Shown one piece after another: positions 59,433-64,000 of a stretch of 64,000 bases of DNA. Made by a program: the position numbers and the translations under genes. The notes below the pieces were generated by a model. That model did no database searches and was not told the origin of the DNA. It saw nothing but the letters and a program-made list of their open reading frames with translations. The stretch's first letter is position 1. Each line of letters opens with the position of its first letter. Source of the stretch: Actinoallomurus sp963823735 (lineage in GTDB: Bacteria; Actinomycetota; Actinomycetes; Streptosporangiales; Streptosporangiaceae); NCBI GenBank assembly GCA_963823735.1, contig CAWGMO010000010.1, positions 248,001 through 312,000 of the forward strand. The letters run 5' to 3'.

Positions 59433-59695
59433 TTCTCCTTGGGTGCCTTGATGTAGGTGCCCTTCGCGGGGAGGGTCAGGACCAGCCCTCGGTCACGGAG
59501 CTCCTGGACGGCGCGCCGTGCCGTGCCGAGGGCGACCCCGTACTCCTCGGCGAGGTCGCGCTCGCCGGGGAGCCGCGTGGCGGGCAGCAGCTCGCCGTCC
59601 CGGATGCGCCCCTCGATGTGGTCGGCCAGCTGCATGTACACGTACGCGGGCCCGGACAGGTCGAACACCGGTTTCTCTGTGCTCACGCGGCTCAC
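59429..59695 (-). CDS. Short GntR-type regulator
   Basis: This is an 88-residue protein consisting only of the GntR winged helix: YVYMQLADHIEGRIRDGELLPATRLPGERDLAEEYGVALGTARRAVQELRDRGLV. No effector domain follows, so it is a minimal form, like YtrA-type regulators without tail. GTG 59695 or GTG 59686 is the start. A matching inverted repeat lies 48 nt upstream and a tail-to-tail overlap joins it with the GH59 gene. Confidence 0.85.
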   Translation of the reverse strand: MSRVSTEKPVFDLSGPAYVYMQLADHIEGRIRDGELLPATRLPGERDLAEEYGVALGTARRAVQELRDRGLVLTLPAKGTYIKAPKEN

Positions 59696-59742
59696 GCTAG
59701 AGCACTGCTGAGCTGCACAGACGCGCGCGGAGCGGCATACCG

Positions 59743-59770
59743 CTATACAGCGCTCCATGGCGCGGTATAG
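59743..59770. promoter_or_regulatory. Inverted repeat upstream of the GntR gene
   Basis: CTATACAGCGC (59743-59753) and GCGCGGTATAG (59760-59770) are inverted repeats with one mismatch and a 6-nt spacer. An additional ATACCGC half stands just left. This is the expected place of an autoregulatory GntR operator. Confidence 0.5.
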
Positions 59771-59910
59771 ATTCGAGGGCGTGAGGATCGCCCCGGCGTC
59801 CACCACGGGCTCGCGCGGATGCCCGTGGCCGGAGCCGGGACACGGGTGGCGGCACGTGGGGCGTGCCGCCACCCTCATGACCGCGCTGCGCTGCGACTAC
59901 GATCCGAGGA

Positions 59911-61800
59911 ATGACCGAGCGGCAAGGCCCGGCGGGCCGGTTCTCCGGGCGTACGGCGTGGGGGCGGGGTCTGAAGACACCGTTGCGTGAGTTCCTGCAC
60001 ACCGAGACGGGCGGGGCGACGATCCTGCTCGCCGCGACCCTGGTCGCCCTCGCGTGGGCGAACATCGACGCGTCGTCCTATGACTCCTTCTGGCGTACCC
60101 ACCTGTCGATCCGGGTGGGCGGCTCGGGGCTGTCACAGGACCTGCGCGAGTGGATCAACAACGGCCTGATGACGTTCTTCTTCTTCGTCGTCGGGCTGGA
60201 GGCGCGCCGCGAGTTCGACATGGGCGAGCTGCGCGAGCGCAGCCGGCTGGCGCTGCCACTGATCGCGGGCATCGGCGGCATGCTCGTGCCGATCGCGATC
60301 TACCTCGCGGTCAACGGCGGCACGGGCGCCGCGCGCGGCTGGGGCGCCGCGATGTCCACCGACACCGCGTTCGCGCTCGGCATGCTCACGCTCGCCGCGA
60401 CCCGGCTGCCCGCGCGGATGCGCGCCTACCTGCTGACCGTCACCGTCGTCGACGACCTCGTGGCGCTGGGCGTCATCGCGGTCTTCTACAGCGAGCACGT
60501 ACGGCTGCCCGCGCTGCTGATCACGTTCGCGATCTTCGGGGTCGTGCTGGGCGCGCTGGCCCTCGGCATCCGGCAGGGGCTGCTCTACGCGCTGCTCGGC
60601 GCGGCGGCGTGGGTGGCGCTGTACGAGGCGGGCGTCGAGCCCGTCGTGATCGGCCTCGCGATGGGTCTGCTCACCTACGCCTCACCGGCGGCGCGCGGCG
60701 ACCTGGAGCGCGCCAGCGACCTGTTCCGTTCCTTCCGCGAGCAGCCGACGGCCGAGCTGGCCCGGTCGGCGGGCGGCGGCCTGGCCGCCGCGATCTCGCC
60801 CAACGAGCGTCTCCAGGCCCTCTACCACCCGTGGACCAGCTACGTCGTCGTGCCGCTCTTCGCGGTCGCCAACGCGGGCGTCACCGTCGACGGCACCGTC
60901 CTGGCCCGCGCGTTCACCTCGCCGATCACCCTCGGCATCCTGTTCGCCTACATCGTCGGCAAACCGGTCGGCATCGCCGGGTCCTCGTGGCTGCTGACGC
61001 GCCTGTCGCGCGGGCGGCTGCGCCCGCCGGTCGGGTGGGCCGCCGTCCTCGGCGGCGGCATGATCGCGGGCATCGGCTTCACGGTGTCGCTGCTGATCGC
61101 CACGCTCGCCTTCACCGGCACCCGCTTGCAGGAGGCCAAGATCGGCATCCTGACGGCGGCGTTCTGCGCGTCGGCGCTGACCTGGCTGCTGTTCCGCGGC
61201 ACCGCCAAGCTCCCCAAGCGGCTGCGGATCCGCGCGCTGCTCGGCACCGCCGAGGGCATCGTCGACCTCGCCGCGCCCGTCGACCCGGACCGCGACCACA
61301 TCCGCGGCTCCGAGGGCGCGGCGCTGACCGTGGTGGAGTACGGCGACTTCGAGTGCCCCTTCTGCGGGCAGGCCGAGCCCGTCGTCCGCGAGCTGCTCGC
61401 CGACTTCGGCGACGTCCGCTACGTCTGGCGGCACCTGCCGCTGCACGACGTGCACCCGCACGCGCAGCTCGCCGCCGAGGCGGCCGAGGCGGCGGCGGAG
61501 CAGGGCGCGTTCTGGGAGATGCACGACCTGCTGTTCGACAACCAGGACGCCCTGCGCGCCCACGAGCTGGTCCGGCACGCCGAGACCCTCGGGCTCGACA
61601 TCGAGCGCTTCCGCGACGACCTGAACCGCCACCTGGGCGCGTCGCGTGTCGCCGAGGACCTCGACTCGGCCGACCTGAGCGGGGTGAGCGGCACCCCGAC
61701 GTTCTTCATCAACGGCCGCCGCCACCACGGGGCGTACGACATCGTGAGCCTGTCGGCCGCCGTGCGCGCCGCGCGCGCCCGCGCCAGCATCCAGACCTAG
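59911..61800 (+). CDS. nhaA: Na+/H+ antiporter NhaA fused to a DsbA-like thioredoxin domain
   Basis: This is a 629-residue protein. Residues 1-~420 are NhaA with about 12 helices, including the paired aspartates in VTVVDDLVALG and the motif GLEARREF. The C-terminal ~190 residues form a DsbA/Thioredoxin_4 domain with the active site FECPFCGQAEP and the cis-Pro loop GTPTFFING. It exports Na+ in exchange for protons; the thiol domain presumably faces the cytoplasm and its job is unknown. ATG 59911 has TACGAT 7 nt upstream, so it is probably leaderless. The TAG stop is part of the 61797 scar. Confidence 0.93.
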   Translation: MTERQGPAGRFSGRTAWGRGLKTPLREFLHTETGGATILLAATLVALAWANIDASSYDSFWRTHLSIRVGGSGLSQDLREWINNGLMTFFFFVVGLEARREFDMGELRERSRLALPLIAGIGGMLVPIAIYLAVNGGTGAARGWGAAMSTDTAFALGMLTLAATRLPARMRAYLLTVTVVDDLVALGVIAVFYSEHVRLPALLITFAIFGVVLGALALGIRQGLLYALLGAAAWVALYEAGVEPVVIGLAMGLLTYASPAARGDLERASDLFRSFREQPTAELARSAGGGLAAAISPNERLQALYHPWTSYVVVPLFAVANAGVTVDGTVLARAFTSPITLGILFAYIVGKPVGIAGSSWLLTRLSRGRLRPPVGWAAVLGGGMIAGIGFTVSLLIATLAFTGTRLQEAKIGILTAAFCASALTWLLFRGTAKLPKRLRIRALLGTAEGIVDLAAPVDPDRDHIRGSEGAALTVVEYGDFECPFCGQAEPVVRELLADFGDVRYVWRHLPLHDVHPHAQLAAEAAEAAAEQGAFWEMHDLLFDNQDALRAHELVRHAETLGLDIERFRDDLNRHLGASRVAEDLDSADLSGVSGTPTFFINGRRHHGAYDIVSLSAAVRAARARASIQT

Positions 61801-61812
61801 GGCAGGCCCTAG
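61797..61812. repeat. Scar of the 165-bp inverted-repeat element
   Basis: CTAGGGCAGGCCCTAG joins the outer bases of both ends of the repeat family (CTAGGGC and AGGCCCTAG) with the middle deleted. Its first TAG is the stop codon of the antiporter gene. Its right CTAG is the left target duplication of the IS701 element. Confidence 0.6.
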
Positions 61813-63325
61813 TACTACATGCCTAGATCTGTTGGACCTGGAGGCGCAGGCGTCGTCGGAAGTGGTGTTTGCGCGCTTGGGCTTGGTGGCTGCGGCGATG
61901 GGCGGACCAGTAGAGTCCCAGCTCAACGCTGTGATCGTCTTTGCTGGACAGGTTGAACAGGTGGCGGATCTCGCCGACGGACAGGGCGATCATCCGGCTT
62001 CTGGGGCGGCTGTTTTCACCGCGTGGTGTTGGTGGTTTTTTGCTGTGGTTCGTCTGGGATGTGTCCGTCAGCGGCTGGGGTTGTCCACAGGGCGTGGGTC
62101 CCCTTTTTGACGCTACGACGCAGAACGGCGAGAAAGACCAGGGCGAGCATGGCCAGGGTGATGTGCCGGTACCAGGCGTGGTAGAGACGGAACTGGTATT
62201 GGTCGAGTCCGGCTTCTTGTTTGGCCGCTTCGAAGCATTCCTCGATGGGCCAGCGGGAGCCGATGACGCGGACCAGTTCGGACAGCCCTTCTGCGCGCGG
62301 GTTGTAGCAGTGGAAGTAGGCCAGTTCACCATCGGTGATGTTCCGGCGGACCACGTACTGGTGCCCGGGATTACCGGTGGTGATGAGTGCCCAGTCATAG
62401 ACCCGGAAGCCTTTGGAGCCGATCCCGCAGGAACGGCGTGACCAGTCGTGGGGTTTACATCGGGCGGTGATGTTCTCCACGACTTCGGGATCTTTCTTGG
62501 CGGTAGAGATGTTCCCGGTCATGGTGCTGGTGGTCTTGGGCACTGCCATGCAGTAGGCGATCTGCCGGCCTTCCAGGTAGGCGCGCAGGCTCGGGTTCTG
62601 GCCGAACTCCTCATCGGCTGCCATCCATGCGAACGGCACCCCGGCCGCCACGGTCCGGGCGATCATGGCCGCCACCTGCTGTGGGCGGGTCGCGAACGTC
62701 ACCTCCGGCGGCACCCCGGCCTCGGCGCGCCGGCCCGGATCGGTGCACCAGGAACGCTCGGGCAGATACAGTTCCCGGTCGATCAGCACCCGGTCCCCGG
62801 CCGTGTTGGCGTAGGCCAGAAACGTTCCTATCTGGCAGTTGTCGATCCGGCCCAGCGTCCCGGAATACTGCCGCTGAACGCCCGCCGATTTCTTGCCCTT
62901 CTTAGCGAACCCGGTCGGGTCGGCGATCAGCACCGCCCGCGGATCGGCGAAATGCTCCATTGCATAGGCCCGCACCTCATCACGCAGCCCGTCAGCGTCC
63001 CACGGGGTCAAATTGATGAACCGCTGGATCGCCGTCGGCCGCCGCTCCCCGGTGAATTCGGAGATCGTCCAGGAGTTCTTCCGCTCGATCGGCGCCAGCA
63101 ACCCCCGCAGATACTGCCGGAAATGCGCCCGTGACTCCGTCCGGAACCACCGGCCCTCAAACCGCACGCAGACCTGCTCGAACTCCGACTTCCAAACTTC
63201 CAGATCCGACGCCGTCACCGCACCGGCATCCTTCAGAGGCTGGGGCATGCAAACACCGTCACACACCCCAGCTCGCTCACGCAGAGAAACCACACGATCG
63301 CCAGGAGCGATCTAGGCATGTAGTA
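61813..63325 (-). mobile_element. IS701-family insertion sequence, complete
   Basis: The element is 1513 bp with perfect 17-bp terminal inverted repeats TACTACATGCCTAGATC (61813-61829) and GATCTAGGCATGTAGTA (63309-63325). It is bordered by CTAG on both sides (61809-61812 and 63326-63329), fitting the 4-bp YTAR duplication of this family. It carries one intact transposase gene on the minus strand. The right CTAG belongs at the same time to repeat copy 3. Confidence 0.9.
62016..63248 (-). CDS. IS701-family DDE transposase
   Basis: This is a 410-residue intact transposase. VLIADPTGFAKKGKKSAGVQRQYSG has the first Asp, WMAADEEFG the second, and RWPIEECFEAAKQEAGLDQYQFR the Glu of the DDE triad. 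These are characteristic of IS701-family (DDE_5) enzymes. I start it at ATG 63248; an in-frame GTG at 63293 is the alternative. No frameshift or stop is seen, so the element may be active. Confidence 0.92.
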   Translation of the reverse strand: MPQPLKDAGAVTASDLEVWKSEFEQVCVRFEGRWFRTESRAHFRQYLRGLLAPIERKNSWTISEFTGERRPTAIQRFINLTPWDADGLRDEVRAYAMEHFADPRAVLIADPTGFAKKGKKSAGVQRQYSGTLGRIDNCQIGTFLAYANTAGDRVLIDRELYLPERSWCTDPGRRAEAGVPPEVTFATRPQQVAAMIARTVAAGVPFAWMAADEEFGQNPSLRAYLEGRQIAYCMAVPKTTSTMTGNISTAKKDPEVVENITARCKPHDWSRRSCGIGSKGFRVYDWALITTGNPGHQYVVRRNITDGELAYFHCYNPRAEGLSELVRVIGSRWPIEECFEAAKQEAGLDQYQFRLYHAWYRHITLAMLALVFLAVLRRSVKKGTHALWTTPAADGHIPDEPQQKTTNTTR

Positions 63326-63326
63326 C

Positions 63327-63491
63327 TAGGGCCTGTCTGACAAATCACGTTCGTAGCGAGCGGCGTCCAGGCGTGCCCTCGCAAGGCGGAGGAGGGAGTC
63401 GGCCTGGTTGTGGCCGGCGACCGACGACAACGCGGCGAGGGTGCGTCTGGGCGCCGCGCAGCCGGACAGCGGATTTGTCAGACAGGCCCTA
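63327..63491 (-). repeat. 165-bp terminal-inverted-repeat element, copy 3
   Basis: This is identical over its full 165 bp to copy 2 but in reverse orientation, with 20-bp perfect terminal inverted repeats and CTAG at both junctions. The left CTAG (63326-63329) is shared with the IS701 target duplication. It ends 7 nt before the ArsR-type regulator stop. No open frame. Confidence 0.9.
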
Positions 63492-63498
63492 GCGCGGG

Positions 63499-64000
63499 TC
63501 ACTCCCCGCCGCGCAGCACCGCGCGGCCGAGGGGCGTGATGTGGTGCACGACCGCGTTGCCCGCACGGCGGCTGACGGTCAGGCCGGCCCGGCGCAGCAC
63601 CGAGGCGTGCTGGCTCGCCGACGCCGCGGAGATGCCGGCGCCGCGTGCCAGCTCGCCCGTCGTACGCCCGGACTCCCCCAGCAGCTTGAGCACCTCGCTG
63701 CGGGTGCCGCCCATGAGCGCGGCGAGCGCGTCCGTACGCGCCGTCGGGTCGGCGTGCGCGCCGCGGCCGACCGGGTACACCAGCGTCGGCGGCAGGCTGG
63801 GGTCCATCAGCGTGATGGGCGTGCGCTGGCAGAACACCGACGGCACGAGCAGCAGGCCGCGCCCGTCGAGGCGCAGCTCCTGGTCGACCGGGTAGTCGGC
63901 CTCCAGCGTCGGGGGCCGCCAGCGGACCATCGGCCGCAGCGTGTCCAGCAGGGCCTCGACGCCGCCGTCGAGCAGCGCCCGCGCGCGTACGGCGCGGTCC
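63499..64000 (-). CDS. ArsR-type winged-helix regulator, cut by the window edge
   Basis: At least 167 residues are visible; the frame stays open to the right end. The C-terminal ~80 residues form the HTH: RSEVLKLLGESGRTTGELARGAGISAASASQHASVLRRAGLTVSRRAGNAVVHHITPLG. The N-terminal part (LRLDGRGLLLVPSVF and similar) looks like the DUF5937-type extension common to actinobacterial ArsR proteins. The metal-binding CxC of ArsR/SmtB is absent, so a different signal is expected. Target unknown. Confidence 0.88.
   Translation of the reverse strand, partial: DRAVRARALLDGGVEALLDTLRPMVRWRPPTLEADYPVDQELRLDGRGLLLVPSVFCQRTPITLMDPSLPPTLVYPVGRGAHADPTARTDALAALMGGTRSEVLKLLGESGRTTGELARGAGISAASASQHASVLRRAGLTVSRRAGNAVVHHITPLGRAVLRGGE

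Noticed and set aside
62448..63134. 228-codon plus-strand frame inside the IS701 element
   Set aside because: Opposite strand of the transposase, no start signal, not a known second IS701 gene.
1..64000. tRNA, rRNA and CRISPR features
   Set aside because: I saw no cloverleaf with TTCGA-type T-loop and CCA end, no ribosomal RNA core sequence and no regularly spaced direct repeats.

Overview
The window is high-GC DNA with many GTG and TTG starts, 4-bp ATGA overlaps inside operons, a flavin-dependent thymidylate synthase (ThyX), an apparent F420/FMN-type PPOX protein, secreted SGNH hydrolases and many TetR/MarR/GntR regulators. This points to a filamentous actinomycete; the Streptosporangiales (Actinomadura/Actinoallomurus-like) is my guess from general style, not a measured assignment.

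Region 1 (1-15930) is a two-armed catabolic locus. A leftward operon (ALDH, SDR, phosphotriesterase-family hydrolase, carboxymuconolactone-decarboxylase-like protein, lipocalin-like protein, thiolase, SDR) diverges from a rightward run (cytochrome P450, a three-gene RbsABC-type importer, a flavin/[2Fe-2S] reductase, SDR). A leftward ALDH and a 3-hydroxyisobutyrate-dehydrogenase-like gene close the region. Uptake, P450 hydroxylation with a dedicated reductase, alcohol and aldehyde oxidation, lactone/ester opening and thiolysis make a plausible full pathway, but the substrate is not evident. No regulator lies inside the locus.

Region 2 (16110-27380) holds a ClC transporter facing a MarR regulator across a perfect palindrome, a secreted beta-helix protein, a methyltransferase facing a TetR-ABC exporter operon, an NmrA-like oxidoreductase, a small unknown protein with a strong terminator, another TetR, an HD-domain protein and an acyl-CoA dehydrogenase.

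Region 3 (27378-45165) has lipid and CoA genes (acyl-CoA ligase, thioesterase, enoyl-CoA hydratase, esterase, dienelactone hydrolase), a flavohemoglobin, a C26 peptidase homologue lacking its catalytic cysteine, a split acyltransferase-3/SGNH cluster, thyX, a lone molybdopterin oxidoreductase and an HxlR/NADH-dehydrogenase-like pair.

Region 4 (45172-64000) has a fused anthranilate synthase (TrpE-TrpG) behind a classical Trp attenuator with a WWW leader peptide, a DUF3311/sodium-solute symporter pair, a stand-alone NACHT NTPase, several secreted hydrolases including a GH59 galactosidase, an NhaA-thioredoxin fusion, an IS701-family element and the edge of an ArsR-type regulator.

The most distinctive feature is a 165-bp terminal-inverted-repeat element present three times (27378, 30681, 63327) plus a 16-nt scar (61797). 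All lie at CTAG sites and donate the TAG stop codon to the adjacent gene in four cases. Two copies are identical and inverted. The third has covarying changes in both termini, and internal stem mismatches are mainly G-U compatible on one strand. The IS701 copy sits in the CTAG between the scar and the third element.
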